A program made the position numbers and the translations under genes. This document shows, piece by piece, positions 35,284-45,172 of a stretch of DNA of 64,000 nucleotides. Under the pieces are notes generated by a model. It saw nothing but the letters and a program-made list of their open reading frames with translations, did no database searches and had not been told where the DNA came from. Source of the DNA: CAYQQU01 sp964419545 (GTDB lineage: Bacteria > Bacteroidota > Bacteroidia > Chitinophagales > Saprospiraceae). Within the stretch, counting starts at the first letter, position 1; each line of letters starts with the position of its first letter. The stretch spans positions 90,917 to 154,916 of the forward strand of contig CAYQQU010000005.1 in NCBI GenBank assembly GCA_964419545.1, given 5' to 3'.

Positions 35284-38200
35284 ATGAGAGCTACACTCTT
35301 ACTCCTCTTGCCGATGCTGGCGAGCACCGCTGCCGCCGGCCAGTTCAGCTTTTCCGATCAAACCGGCTGGCTCCAGGTCAACGGCGTCAGCAGCGGCGCG
35401 CCCATGGGCATCGCCGATATGAACGGCGACGGCAGGGACGACCTGATCCGGCTCGACGATACCCGCCGCCTCATCATCGAATACCAGGGCGACGACAACG
35501 ATTTTTCCGCCCTCAACTACGGCGACCTCCTCGGACAGCAATGGGGCTTATGCATCGCCGACGTCGATGGCAACGGCTATAACGATATCCTGACCGGCGG
35601 CGCCTACAACAACCTCAAGCTATTGCTCGCCGACGACAACGGCGCAGGCTACAGCCAGCACCTCATCGACTTCCCGGCCATCTTTCTTCAGGGCGTCAAC
35701 TTCGCGGATATTGACAACGACGGCGACAGCGACCTGTTCGCCTGCCACGACGATGGGCTCAGCGCCCCTTTCCGCAATGACGGCGCGGGCGGCTTCACCC
35801 TCGACTACGACCTGATCAACCCCGTATCGACCGTGCCTTCCGACAATTCGGGCAACTACGGTTCCGTATGGATGGACTACGACAATGACGGCGACCTCGA
35901 CCTCTATATTTCCAAATGCCGCCTCGGGGTAAGCGACCCGAATGACGGACGGCGCCGCAACCTGCTCTTCCGCCGCGATGAGGACGGCGCCTTCACGGAT
36001 GTCGCCGAGGCCGCCGGCCTGCTACCGCTGGGACAATCGTGGGCCGCCGAATTCGGCGATATCGACAACGACGGCGACCTGGACGCCTTCATCATCAATC
36101 ACGATATTTTAAGCAAACTCTACCTCAACAACAGCTTCGGCCTCTTCACCGAAGTGACCGCCACAGTCGGCATCGCCCCGGCCCTCACCGCCGCCGGCCC
36201 CGGCATCCAGGTCCTGTTCGAAGATTTCGACAGCGACGGCTTCCTCGATATCCTGTTCACCTCCACCGGCAGCAACCACTGCCTGTTTCGCAATAACGGC
36301 GACCTCTCCTTCACCAACCTCGCCAATGCCTTCCCCACCAACGGACAGCGCATCCACAGCGCCACTACCGGCGACCTCAACGACGACGGCTTCATTGACG
36401 TGTACGCCGGCTTCGGAAGCAGCTACAACAGCCCCACCAGCACCACCGACCGCCTGTTTATCAATAACGGCAACGACAACAACTGGCTCAAAGTACGGCT
36501 CGAAGGCTTCACTGCCAATCCCAACGGCATCGGCGCCCGCCTCTCGCTGTACGGCGACTGGGGCATACAGGTGCGCGAAGTGCGCAGTGGCGAAAGTTAC
36601 GGCCTCAGCCGCTCCCTGACTCGCCACTTCGGGATCGGCCAGGCGCTCCAGATCGACAGCCTCGTGGTGCGCTGGCCGTCCGGGACCATCGACCGCATCC
36701 CGTCGCCCGCCGCCAACCAAACGCTGGTGCTTCAGGAAGGCGCCAACTGCGCAGGCGCCACCGCCTTCAGCGCCGATCTGACGGGCCTCAGCGCCGCGTT
36801 TACCGACCTGAGCACCACCGGCCCTACCCAGTGGAACTGGGACTTCGGCGACGGCAATACCTCGACCCAGCAAAACCCCGCACACACCTATGCCGCGCCC
36901 GGCGCCTACACCGTGTGCCTGCAAACCATCGGCGCCTGCGGGGTCAGCACCCTCTGCCAACCCGTCAACGCCACCTGCTTCCCGCCGGAAGCCGACTTTG
37001 CAGTGCAGGGCGCAGGGCTCAACCTTCAGTTCGTCGACCAATCTACCGGCAATCCCACCCAGTGGAGCTGGGACTTCGGCGACGGGAACACTTCGGCCCT
37101 GGCCAATCCCGCCCATACATACGCGGAAGAAGGCGACTACCTGGTGTGCCTGCAGGTAGCCGACGATTGCGGCTCCGATGAGTTTTGCACCACCGTTTCC
37201 GTAGTTTGCGCGCCGCCCCCGGTCGCCTTCAACGGGAACGTCAACGGGCTCAGCGCAAGCTTCACCGACGCCTCGCCGCCTTCCGTCTTCGCCTGGAGCT
37301 GGGATTTCGGCGACGGGAACACCGCTATCGGTCCGAACCCGCAACACACCTACGACGCACCCGGCGAATACCTCGTCTGCCTGGAAGGGACCGACGTCTG
37401 CGGGGTCAGCGCCTTCTGCCAGACGATCGAGGCGACCTGCGTTCCGCCCGTCGCCTTCTTCGGGTTCCAAAGCAACCAGCTTTCTTTCAGCTTTTTCGAG
37501 GACGTTGCCGGACCGGTCGATGCCTGGCTGTGGACATTCGGCGACGGCAATACTTCCGATCTGCCCAATCCTCAGCACACCTACGCCGTGCCGGGTGTCT
37601 ACACGACCTGCCTGACCGCCTCCGGCCTGTGTGGCAGCGACCAGTACTGCGACACCATTCCGGTGGCCTGCTCGCCGCCCCTGGTCGGTTTCTCGGCCCA
37701 GTCGGAAGGGCTGGCGGTCACCTTTCAGGACGATTCCGGCAGTTCGGTCATCGAGTGGTTCTGGGATTTCGGCGACGGCAATACGTCCACCAAAGAAAAC
37801 CCGCAGCACACCTATAGCGAACCAGGCGTATACCAGGTCTGCCTCGAAGTGAACAACCTCTGCGCCACCAATCAGATCTGCCTGCCGGTGACCATTACCT
37901 GCGCCACCCCCGTGGCCGATTTCACCAGCACGGGCGACGACCAGATTTTCAGCTTTGCCGACGCCTCCCTCAACGGCCCGACCACCTGGAGCTGGGACTT
38001 CGGCGACGGCGGCACGTCCAACGAACAAAACCCGCAACACTTCTACCTCTTCCCGGGCGCCTATACGGTTTGCCTGGAAGCGTCCAGCACCTGCGGCAGC
38101 GATGAAACCTGTCAGACAATAGCCATCAACTGCACTGCGCCGGTCTCGGATTTTTCCTTTCAGAACGACGACCTTACGGTCTCCTTCTTCGACGATAGCG

Positions 38201-40725
38201 AGGGCCAGCCCGACAACTGGTTCTGGACCTTCGGCGACGGCGGCGCCGCTACCGCTTCCGACCCGCTGCACACTTACGACACGCCCGGCGATTACGAGGT
38301 TTGCCTGACCACGACCAACAACTGCGGCAGCGACCAGTACTGCGAGACCATCAGCGTACTCTGTCCGGCGCCGTCCGCCGCCTTCACTTTTCTGTCCAAT
38401 GAGCTGTCCATTTCCTTCCTCAACCTATCGACGGCCGGCATCAGCAACTGGCTGTGGCTGTTTGGCGACGGCAATTCCTCCACGGTCCAAAATCCGCAGC
38501 ACACCTACGACCTGCCCGGCGCGTACGAAGTCTGCCTGCAGGCCGTCAACGTTTGCGGCAGCGACGAGATCTGCCAGACTATTGACATCAGCTGCCCGCC
38601 GCCCCAGCCGGCTTTTTCCGTGACCACCGACGAGCTGACCGTCGCCTTCGCCGATATGTCCTCTACCGATACCGAACAATGGCTCTGGAACTTCGGCGAC
38701 GGCGCCGGCTCCATGCAACGCCAGCCCACGCACACCTACGCCGCCCCCGGCGAGTATACGGTCTGCCTGGAAGTATCCAGCATCTGCGGAACCGAAAGCT
38801 ACTGCGAGACGGTAACGGTGAGCTGCCCGCCGCCCGATCCCGCCTTCACCTTCCAGGCCGATGAGTTGACCCTCAGTTTCAGCCACCCGGCCGCCGGGGA
38901 GGCCGACACCTGGAGCTGGGACTTCGGCGACGGCGCCACGGCCGACACGCCCGCGCCGGTGCACACCTTCGCCGGGCCGGGCGCGTACACCGTTTGCCTG
39001 GAAGCCGCCGGCCTCTGCGGCAGCGCCCAAGCCTGCCAGAACATCACCGTCACCTGCGCGCCGCCACAAGCGGGCTTCCTCTTCAGCGCCGACGAGCTTT
39101 CCGTTGCCTTCTCCGCCACGGTAGCCGGCCCGGCCGATACCTTTCTCTGGGATTTCGGCAATGGCAATACGGCGACGGGGGCCGCGGCGGAATTCGCTTT
39201 CCCGATGCCGGGCGCCTACCTCGTCTGCCTCACCGTAGACGGCGTCTGCGGCAGCGATCAATATTGCGAGACCATCACCGTTAGCTGCCCCGCTCCGCAG
39301 GCCGGCTTTGCAGTATCCGCCGAAGAACTGACCATCAGCCTGACCGACCTTTCGACCAACGCGCCCGCCGAATGGCTGTGGACCTTCGGCGACGGCAATA
39401 CCGCCGCTACCCAAAGCCCGGAACACACCTATGCCGGGCCGGGCGAATACCAGGTATGCCTCACCACGACGAGCATCTGCGGGCAGACCCAGACCTGCCA
39501 GACAGTGACGGTGAGCTGCCCCGCCCCACAGGCCGCTTTCACCTTCGCGGCCGACCAGCTCCAGTACGCCTTTTCCGATGCATCGACCAACGAGCCCACG
39601 CAATGGCTCTGGGATTTTGGGGACGGCGCCGCCAGCGATGCGCCAAATCCCGACCACACCTTCGCCGCGCCGGGCATTTACAACGTTTGCCTGGAAGTGA
39701 TCAGCGTGTGCGGTACGACCCAATCGTGCCAGACCATCCAGGTGAGCTGTGATCCCCCGACCGCTGCCTTCGATTTTGCGGCCGAGGAGCTGACGGTCTC
39801 TTTCACCGACCTTTCCACCAACGCCCCCACTGCCTGGCAGTGGGACTTCGGCGACGGCGCAGGCGCTACGGCAGCCGCTCCCCAGCACACCTACGCGGCG
39901 CCCGGCGACTATACCGTTTGTCTGACCGTGACCAGCATCTGCGGCCAGACCCAAACCTGCGCCGGCATTACGGTAAGCTGCGCGCCGCCCGAGGCCGCCT
40001 TCGCAGTGACGGGCGACGACCTGCTACAGACTTTCACCGACCTTTCCACCGGCATGCCGGAACAATGGTTATGGCAGTTCGGCGACGGCGCTACCAGCGA
40101 AGAAAGCCACCCCGCTCATATCTTCCCCGCCCCCGGCGCATACGAAGTATGCCTGCAAGTCGGCAGCCTCTGCGGCCAGACCCAGTACTGCGAGACCATC
40201 ACCGTCACCTGCGTCCCGCCCGAAGCCCAGTTCTCCGTTTCCGCCGAAGGCCTGACCCAGACTTTCACCGACGCTTCCACCGGCACGCCCACCACCTGGC
40301 TGTGGACCTTCGGCGACGGCACGGGCTCCACGGAACAAAACCCGGCCCATACGTACGCTGAAAACGGGATCTACCAGGTATGCCTGAATATAGAAGGGCC
40401 CTGCGGCGAGGATATGCGCTGTCGCAATATACTGGTGGAAGTCACATCAGCGGCAAACACATCACCGCCGACACGGGAATTGCTGTTATATCCCAACCCC
40501 GCGCAAACCGAAATCTGGGTGGCCACCCAAGGGATTACCGCCCCGTCGGGCCGCCTGCGGATATTCGATTCGACGGGCCGCCTGCTCGCCGAATTTCCCT
40601 GGTCGGCCCTCGCGCCGGAAAGCATTAGCCTACTGGATATCCGTCCGTGGCCGCCCGGCCTTTACCTGGTGGTGCTCGAAACCGAGGCTGGACGAATGGC
40701 GGGCCGGTTTTTGAAGGAGGGGTGA
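35284..40725 (+). CDS. Giant secreted FG-GAP/ASPIC/PKD-repeat protein with T9SS sorting domain
   Basis: A 1813-residue exported protein. Signal peptide 1-19. Residues about 40-390 carry seven FG-GAP/VCBS calcium-binding repeats (e.g. IADMNGDGRDDLI, DIDNDGDLDAFI). An ASPIC/UnbV domain follows (about 395-490; GIGARLSLYGDWGIQVREVR). Then come 16 tandem PKD domains of about 77 residues, each with a W-x-W-x-FGDG core, from about 517 to 1690. The last 75 residues are a T9SS type A sorting domain (LYPNPAQTEIWV ... GLYLVVLETEAGRMAGRFLKEG). It is predicted to be secreted through the outer membrane and anchored on the surface, acting in adhesion or polymer binding. Nearly every PKD unit carries four cysteines at fixed places (VCL, CG, C, C-PP), unusual for PKD domains. 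The start ATG coincides with the signal peptide. Confidence 0.95.
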   Translation: MRATLLLLLPMLASTAAAGQFSFSDQTGWLQVNGVSSGAPMGIADMNGDGRDDLIRLDDTRRLIIEYQGDDNDFSALNYGDLLGQQWGLCIADVDGNGYNDILTGGAYNNLKLLLADDNGAGYSQHLIDFPAIFLQGVNFADIDNDGDSDLFACHDDGLSAPFRNDGAGGFTLDYDLINPVSTVPSDNSGNYGSVWMDYDNDGDLDLYISKCRLGVSDPNDGRRRNLLFRRDEDGAFTDVAEAAGLLPLGQSWAAEFGDIDNDGDLDAFIINHDILSKLYLNNSFGLFTEVTATVGIAPALTAAGPGIQVLFEDFDSDGFLDILFTSTGSNHCLFRNNGDLSFTNLANAFPTNGQRIHSATTGDLNDDGFIDVYAGFGSSYNSPTSTTDRLFINNGNDNNWLKVRLEGFTANPNGIGARLSLYGDWGIQVREVRSGESYGLSRSLTRHFGIGQALQIDSLVVRWPSGTIDRIPSPAANQTLVLQEGANCAGATAFSADLTGLSAAFTDLSTTGPTQWNWDFGDGNTSTQQNPAHTYAAPGAYTVCLQTIGACGVSTLCQPVNATCFPPEADFAVQGAGLNLQFVDQSTGNPTQWSWDFGDGNTSALANPAHTYAEEGDYLVCLQVADDCGSDEFCTTVSVVCAPPPVAFNGNVNGLSASFTDASPPSVFAWSWDFGDGNTAIGPNPQHTYDAPGEYLVCLEGTDVCGVSAFCQTIEATCVPPVAFFGFQSNQLSFSFFEDVAGPVDAWLWTFGDGNTSDLPNPQHTYAVPGVYTTCLTASGLCGSDQYCDTIPVACSPPLVGFSAQSEGLAVTFQDDSGSSVIEWFWDFGDGNTSTKENPQHTYSEPGVYQVCLEVNNLCATNQICLPVTITCATPVADFTSTGDDQIFSFADASLNGPTTWSWDFGDGGTSNEQNPQHFYLFPGAYTVCLEASSTCGSDETCQTIAINCTAPVSDFSFQNDDLTVSFFDDSEGQPDNWFWTFGDGGAATASDPLHTYDTPGDYEVCLTTTNNCGSDQYCETISVLCPAPSAAFTFLSNELSISFLNLSTAGISNWLWLFGDGNSSTVQNPQHTYDLPGAYEVCLQAVNVCGSDEICQTIDISCPPPQPAFSVTTDELTVAFADMSSTDTEQWLWNFGDGAGSMQRQPTHTYAAPGEYTVCLEVSSICGTESYCETVTVSCPPPDPAFTFQADELTLSFSHPAAGEADTWSWDFGDGATADTPAPVHTFAGPGAYTVCLEAAGLCGSAQACQNITVTCAPPQAGFLFSADELSVAFSATVAGPADTFLWDFGNGNTATGAAAEFAFPMPGAYLVCLTVDGVCGSDQYCETITVSCPAPQAGFAVSAEELTISLTDLSTNAPAEWLWTFGDGNTAATQSPEHTYAGPGEYQVCLTTTSICGQTQTCQTVTVSCPAPQAAFTFAADQLQYAFSDASTNEPTQWLWDFGDGAASDAPNPDHTFAAPGIYNVCLEVISVCGTTQSCQTIQVSCDPPTAAFDFAAEELTVSFTDLSTNAPTAWQWDFGDGAGATAAAPQHTYAAPGDYTVCLTVTSICGQTQTCAGITVSCAPPEAAFAVTGDDLLQTFTDLSTGMPEQWLWQFGDGATSEESHPAHIFPAPGAYEVCLQVGSLCGQTQYCETITVTCVPPEAQFSVSAEGLTQTFTDASTGTPTTWLWTFGDGTGSTEQNPAHTYAENGIYQVCLNIEGPCGEDMRCRNILVEVTSAANTSPPTRELLLYPNPAQTEIWVATQGITAPSGRLRIFDSTGRLLAEFPWSALAPESISLLDIRPWPPGLYLVVLETEAGRMAGRFLKEG

Positions 40726-40831
40726 TTTCACCCGTAGTTCTCCATATCCCCAGCGATATCTCCGGAGAATGATGTTCACTCGGTACAAAAATTTCGCATC
40801 GAATTTCAGCTCTCCGAAAAGTGAAGTTGCT

Positions 40832-40847
40832 TTAACCCGGATTATCA
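40832..40847. repeat. Fragment of palindromic repeat family A at a stop codon
   Basis: TTAACCCGGATTATCA on the plus strand. Its last three bases, read on the minus strand, are the TGA stop of the unknown exported protein at 40845-42656. Confidence 0.6.
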
Positions 40848-42656
40848 CCCCCCTTTCTCCTTGGAGCCCGGAAAAGGCGCCAGGAAAAAGCGAAACTCCG
40901 GTTCTTCGGCGGGTGGCGGCGTCTTTTCGGCCTGCGGCTCCGGCGCTTCCGGGCGGATGGACGGGAAGCTGACGATCCCCTTCACCGGGCGCACCGAGCG
41001 CACTTCCGAGCGCCGGCTTTTGAGGTGGATGTCGAGCGACAGGTTGTAGTTGAGCAGGTTGAGGTCGTCGATGCGCTCCAGGGGGAAAGCTTCCTGGGTT
41101 TCCAGGACGAGGCGCAGGCGTTTGCGGGCGACGTCGGGTTCGACCTCCACGATCTTCACGTTCAGTCGCTTGTCGCTGCGGCGCACTTCCAGGTTGCCGA
41201 TGTAGGGCGTAGAGGAAAAGTCGATCGGGTTTTCGCTGTCTTCGATCTCGATTTCGGTGATCCACTGCAGGGCGAAGCGGCGGTTGTCTTTTTTGCTTAG
41301 GTCGTAGGAGCCGTCCACCACTTTGGCGACGGGATGCCGGCTGGTCTGCACTTCCTGGTTAACGATGAAGCGCAGGTACTCGCCGCCAACGGGATAGCGG
41401 CTCCGGATCTCGTAGCGCAGGTCGAGGCGCTTTTCGGGACCGCCCAGGAAATTGGCCGGTAACGGCCGCCCGGTCACCGTAAAGCGGCAGCCTGCGCCGT
41501 GGTCGTCGGAGAAATACTCGGCCTCCAATACGGGTTGGCCCTCGTAGACACCGGGCGTCACCTCGGCGATCTCCCAGAAGTTGTTGGTCATATTTTCGGG
41601 AATGCCTTCCACGATGAGGAAGTGTTTGTGTTCCACCCCTTCGCTCATCAGCGGGAAGTCGCTCGACTGCTGGTAGACGGGCTGAATGCTCTCGAAATAG
41701 CGCCGGATATGGGCGGGCGAAGGCAGGGGTGAGAAGAGGTCGTAGCGGTCTTCTTCGCGCTCGAATTCCGCGAAGACGACGGTCTCCCAGTCGGAGCCCG
41801 AGAAGGTATTCAGGCTGGAGGCGCCCAGCCCGAAGCTGGTTTTGAGGTGGGCCCCCAGCGGCCCGTTGAGGTTGAGGCCGCCGGAGGTCTCGACGAGCAG
41901 GCTCTCTTCGGCGGAGGTGATGTGTTTGATCATCACCCCTTCGAATTCGCGCAGGTAGTAGGCGCGCCCCACGTACTGCGGGTTGTCGAGGTAGAACTTC
42001 CAGAGCTTCATCAGCGCCTCGGTGGTGCGGTAGTCGTTGGCGTCGAGGATCACTTTGAGCGGCGAGAGAAAAGAACCGGAGAGGGCCAGCACCATCGATT
42101 CGCGGCGGCTGTCGGTGTCCAGCGCCGCTTTGAAGGCTGCGTAGGGCGGTTCGATGCCGGCGTCGAGGGAAGCTTTGAGGTAGCTCCCGCAATTTTTGGT
42201 GAGTATGAAGGTATCGAAATTTTCGTCGGGGTTGACCACGAACTGGTTTTCGGTATTCTCCAGCCGGAACACGCGCGAAGGCGAAAAATCAAGGTAGTCG
42301 AAAGCCGTGCCCAGCTCGTCTTCCAGGAACAGGTAATACAGCAGGCCGCCTCCGCGAATATCGGCCGTTTCGACCTTGGTGCGCAGATCGCGGCGGCCCA
42401 GAAACTTGCTGATATCGGCGGGCACGTAATCGCGGCGGCCGTCGGTGACGGCAAAGCCGCAGTACTCGGCGTGGCGCCTGAATTTGCGCTGCAGGGCGTA
42501 GCCCAGCGACAGGCGGGCGTAGGAGCGCTGGGGCGGCCAGGCTTCGCTCCGCATCTCGCGCAGCTTGCGGGCGTGGCGGTCCAGGCGCTGCCCGGAAAGC
42601 GGAGTCAGTAAGGTCAGAACAAGACCGGTCAGTATCCAGGGGATCAGTACGCGCAT
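40845..42656 (-). CDS. Exported protein of unknown function
   Basis: 603 residues beginning with a signal peptide (VLIPWILTGLVLTLLTPLSGQ). I recognise no family. The N-terminal third is mixed and basic; the middle has beta-type segments around residues 250-450 (SLLVETSGGLNLNGPLGAHL, WETVVFAEFEREEDRYDLF); the C terminus (about 570-603) is Pro/Glu-rich and probably disordered. There is no T9SS tail or membrane anchor, so periplasmic location is most likely. The frame is open a further 75 codons upstream, but those lie in a repeat-rich leader, so ATG 42656 is preferred. No operon partner. Confidence 0.7.
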   Translation of the reverse strand: MRVLIPWILTGLVLTLLTPLSGQRLDRHARKLREMRSEAWPPQRSYARLSLGYALQRKFRRHAEYCGFAVTDGRRDYVPADISKFLGRRDLRTKVETADIRGGGLLYYLFLEDELGTAFDYLDFSPSRVFRLENTENQFVVNPDENFDTFILTKNCGSYLKASLDAGIEPPYAAFKAALDTDSRRESMVLALSGSFLSPLKVILDANDYRTTEALMKLWKFYLDNPQYVGRAYYLREFEGVMIKHITSAEESLLVETSGGLNLNGPLGAHLKTSFGLGASSLNTFSGSDWETVVFAEFEREEDRYDLFSPLPSPAHIRRYFESIQPVYQQSSDFPLMSEGVEHKHFLIVEGIPENMTNNFWEIAEVTPGVYEGQPVLEAEYFSDDHGAGCRFTVTGRPLPANFLGGPEKRLDLRYEIRSRYPVGGEYLRFIVNQEVQTSRHPVAKVVDGSYDLSKKDNRRFALQWITEIEIEDSENPIDFSSTPYIGNLEVRRSDKRLNVKIVEVEPDVARKRLRLVLETQEAFPLERIDDLNLLNYNLSLDIHLKSRRSEVRSVRPVKGIVSFPSIRPEAPEPQAEKTPPPAEEPEFRFFLAPFPGSKEKGG

Positions 42657-42823
42657 ATTGCTCAGCGTTTTAGAGTGAACAACGTCGAAACGAGGCCGGA
42701 CAGTATGGAACCGGCCGGAGATTCGGGGTAATTGAGGAAGTCTTTGGTCTTTGGTCTTTGGTCTGGCGTTCCAAAAATGGGAAGAACCCCATTCAACGCT
42801 CTTCAACTTCGTTGAAAACACCC

Positions 42824-43101
42824 GCGGAGCCCTAAACCTCAACCTCAACCTATTCATCCAGGTAAATCCCTGGTGGCGCAAACATTTAAAGTACCCTATG
42901 GTAAGGACTCCACCTTCATCGGAAAAACCGGCGGAGCCCTCAACCTCAGCCTCAGCCTCAACCTATTCATCCAGGTAAATCCCTGGCGGCATAAACATAT
43001 AAAGTACCCTATGGTAAGGACTCCACCTTCATCGGAAAAACCGGCGGAGCCCTCAACCTCAACCTCAACCTCAACCTAAACCTCAACCTAAACCTAAACC
43101 C
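42824..43101. repeat. Tandem satellite, 107-113 bp unit with hexamer tails (family E)
   Basis: GCGGAGCCCT begins at 42824, 42931 and 43044, giving units of 107 and 113 bases. Each unit has AACCTC/AGCCTC hexamers, then ATTCATCCAGGTAAATCCCTGG, a TAAAGTACCCTATGG segment and CTCCACCTTCATCGGAAAAA. The 6-base length difference equals one hexamer. The last part degenerates into AACCTA/AACCTC repeats ending two bases before the M28 peptidase stop. A short GGTCTTT tandem lies at about 42738-42762. No gene in 42657-43102. Confidence 0.85.
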
Positions 43102-43102
43102 A

Positions 43103-44605
43103 CTACCATCCGTACAACTGCTTTCCCGCCTCCTCATATTTATCCCCTGCTTTCCAGCGCGGCCGTTGTTTTTCATCGGCGATGAGGCGGGCGGTGCGGG
43201 CGTAGGCCTGCCAAAACCGCAGCAGGTAGTCGTAGTCCAGGTCGTTAGCTTCGTCGCTCACCTGGTGGTAGTTGCGTTGTATTTCCGCGTCGAAACCGGT
43301 GAATCCCGGGCTGAAGGTGATCGCCGGCACCCCTTTGCGGGCGAAGGAGACGTTATCCGAGCGGTCGAACAGGTTTTGGCCGGGCGCGGGGTCGGGGAAG
43401 ACCTCCAGGCCGAAAGCAGCGGCCGCCCGGTCGAACAGGCCCGCCAGGCCGGTACGGTCGTAGCCGACGATAGAGACGTAGCGCGTATCGTTATAGCCGG
43501 CGCCGTCGGAGTTGAGGTTGAAGATCGTCTTCTCCAGCGGCACGACCGGGTGCCGGGCGTAGTAGCTGCTGCCGAGCATTCCCATCTCTTCGCCGGTGAG
43601 GGCGACGAAGAGCACGGAGCGGCGCGGCGGCTGTTGAGCCAGGGCTTTGGCTGTGGCGAGCAGGGCCACGGCGCCGATAGCGTTGTCGCGGGCGCCGTTG
43701 AAAATGGTGTCGGCCGCACTGGTGGCCGCGCCCCCGCCGGCGCCCGTACCGACGTGATCGTAATGGGCGCTGAGCAACAACGTCTCTTCACGCAGCGCGG
43801 GGTCGCTACCGGGCAGGTAGCCGATCACGTTATGCGAGGCGACCAGCTCGGCAGTGCTGCCGCTGCTGGCGAGGCGCACTTCCGGGGCGGCGCCGTCGGG
43901 CAGGGCCGCCACCGGCCCGCCCGGCTTTTCTTTCAGCCAGCCGTAAGGAATGCCGAACTCGGCTTCCGCCTCGCCCGGATCGAGCAGGCGGGTGCTGGAG
44001 TTGCCGAAGTAACGCACAAAATAATTCCAGGGGAAACTGAGGCGATACAATTCGAAGAGGGCGACGGCGCCCCGCTCCGCCGCCAGCGCTTGCTTGCGGG
44101 GCATGGCGTCGAAGATCTCCTTGCGGCCGCTCTCCTCGCCGGGGCCGGGCAAAACGAACACCACCTTGCCATTGACATCGAGGCCGGCATAGTCGTCGCG
44201 CCCTTCTGCTTCATTCACCCAGCCGTGACCGGCGAAGACGGCCGGCGCCGACAGTTGGGCCGCACCGCCGGCGAGCAGCAGGAAATCTTCTTCCGGCTGC
44301 AAAGTCGCCTCCCCGATCTGCAGGCTGGTCGTCTGCGGCGTGAAGGTCGTCTGCAGGCGAAGCGTCTGGTAAAAGTCATCCTGCCCGGGCGCCGGCTGCA
44401 GGCCATAGGCGGCGAAATAGCGGGCGATGTAGGCGGCGGCGCTGTCGGCGCCGGCCTCTCCGGTCTGGCGGCCCATCATCGCATCCGCTGCCAGGACGCG
44501 CAGGTGTTTTTCCAGTTCGGCTTTCGCCAATTGGGCTTCGGCCTTCTGGGCCCGCAGGGCGGTCAGCGTTCCGAATGCGAGCAGCAAGCATAGTATTTTT
44601 TTCAT
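43103..44605 (-). CDS. M28-family zinc aminopeptidase, exported
   Basis: A 500-residue secreted peptidase. Signal peptide (ILCLLLAFGTLTALRAQ), a PA-like insert (about 115-190; GRDDYAGLDVNGKVVFVLPGPG), then the M28 catalytic domain: SAHYDHVG (zinc ligand His), NGARDNAIGAVALLATAKAL (bridging Asp), LTGEEMGMLGSSYY (catalytic Glu and ligand), and a C-terminal YHQVSDEANDLDYDYLLRF with the last His ligand. It probably trims peptides in the periplasm or outside. The stop codon borders the AACCTA satellite. It is followed upstream by the MazG-like gene 10 bases away on the same strand. Confidence 0.93.
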   Translation of the reverse strand: MKKILCLLLAFGTLTALRAQKAEAQLAKAELEKHLRVLAADAMMGRQTGEAGADSAAAYIARYFAAYGLQPAPGQDDFYQTLRLQTTFTPQTTSLQIGEATLQPEEDFLLLAGGAAQLSAPAVFAGHGWVNEAEGRDDYAGLDVNGKVVFVLPGPGEESGRKEIFDAMPRKQALAAERGAVALFELYRLSFPWNYFVRYFGNSSTRLLDPGEAEAEFGIPYGWLKEKPGGPVAALPDGAAPEVRLASSGSTAELVASHNVIGYLPGSDPALREETLLLSAHYDHVGTGAGGGAATSAADTIFNGARDNAIGAVALLATAKALAQQPPRRSVLFVALTGEEMGMLGSSYYARHPVVPLEKTIFNLNSDGAGYNDTRYVSIVGYDRTGLAGLFDRAAAAFGLEVFPDPAPGQNLFDRSDNVSFARKGVPAITFSPGFTGFDAEIQRNYHQVSDEANDLDYDYLLRFWQAYARTARLIADEKQRPRWKAGDKYEEAGKQLYGW

Positions 44606-44615
44606 TGACCTTCGT

Positions 44616-45101
44616 TTAGTCGTTAAACAAGATCCGCTCCAGGTTGGGCGGCGAATAGTTCACCGATTTGAGGGTTTTGTGATCGGTAGACCGGTAGACC
44701 AACCAGTGATCGCCTACCTGGCGGATATAGCTTTCGAAACCGCGCTCCTCGCGGTAGTACCGTTGGGTAGCTTCCGCTTCTTCGCGGCTCTTGCAGGTTT
44801 TGCTCATATTGGAGCGCTGCACCTCATCGAAGAGGGCGCGAAACTTATCGCCGAGCCCAAATTCCAGGACGGCGCCGGAAAGGACGTACTGCAGGTCGCA
44901 TAGCGCGTCGGCCACCCCGACGATATCCTGTTCGGCGATCGCTAATTCAAGCTCTTTGAGCTCCTCGGCCAGCAGGGCCACACGCAGGCGGCAGCGCGCT
45001 TCGGCCGGGATGAGCGGCCGGGGTTCGACAGGGTGCTGAAACGTGCGGTGAAAGGCCGCAACCTGGTTCAAGGCGTCGGGTGTATCCATGGATGATTGCA
45101 T
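44616..45101 (-). CDS. MazG-like nucleotide pyrophosphohydrolase
   Basis: A 161-residue all-alpha NTP pyrophosphohydrolase. The metal-binding helices are seen as VALLAEELKELELAIAE (ExxE) and VGVADALCDLQYVLSGAVLEFG (the ExxD-type partner, here beginning AD). A C-terminal extension (about 90-161; YYREERGFESYIRQVGDHWLVYRS) is common in the Bacteroidota proteins annotated as phosphoribosyl-ATP diphosphatase-like, but there are no histidine genes here. It probably cleans up a non-canonical nucleotide. The start could be ATG 45101 or 45089. It is 10 bases from the peptidase gene and divergent from arginine decarboxylase. Confidence 0.82.
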   Translation of the reverse strand: MQSSMDTPDALNQVAAFHRTFQHPVEPRPLIPAEARCRLRVALLAEELKELELAIAEQDIVGVADALCDLQYVLSGAVLEFGLGDKFRALFDEVQRSNMSKTCKSREEAEATQRYYREERGFESYIRQVGDHWLVYRSTDHKTLKSVNYSPPNLERILFND

Positions 45102-45142
45102 TTTGCCCACAAAATAAAAAAACGCCGGCGGTAACCTCAAAA

Positions 45143-45158
45143 GGGATAAACTTATCCC
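45143..45158. promoter_or_regulatory. Perfect palindrome in the divergent mazG-like/arginine decarboxylase gap
   Basis: GGGATAA-AC-TTATCCC, 7-base arms with a 2-base spacer, 42 bases before the MazG-like start and 37 before the candidate promoter of arginine decarboxylase. Operator role inferred from symmetry and position. Confidence 0.4.
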
Positions 45159-45172
45159 GCACAGCGACGTTG

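Noticed and set aside
36109..38271. 720-codon minus-strand frame opposite the PKD repeats
   Set aside because: The repeated composition mirrors the PKD repeats on the coding strand; no start context or domain.
36800..40400. Regularly spaced similar segments suggesting a CRISPR array
   Set aside because: The spacing is about 231 bases, in frame, and encodes PKD domains; these are protein repeats.
42824..43101. AACCTC/AACCTA hexamers as a telomere or chromosome end
   Set aside because: Genes continue on both sides, and the array is internal and short.
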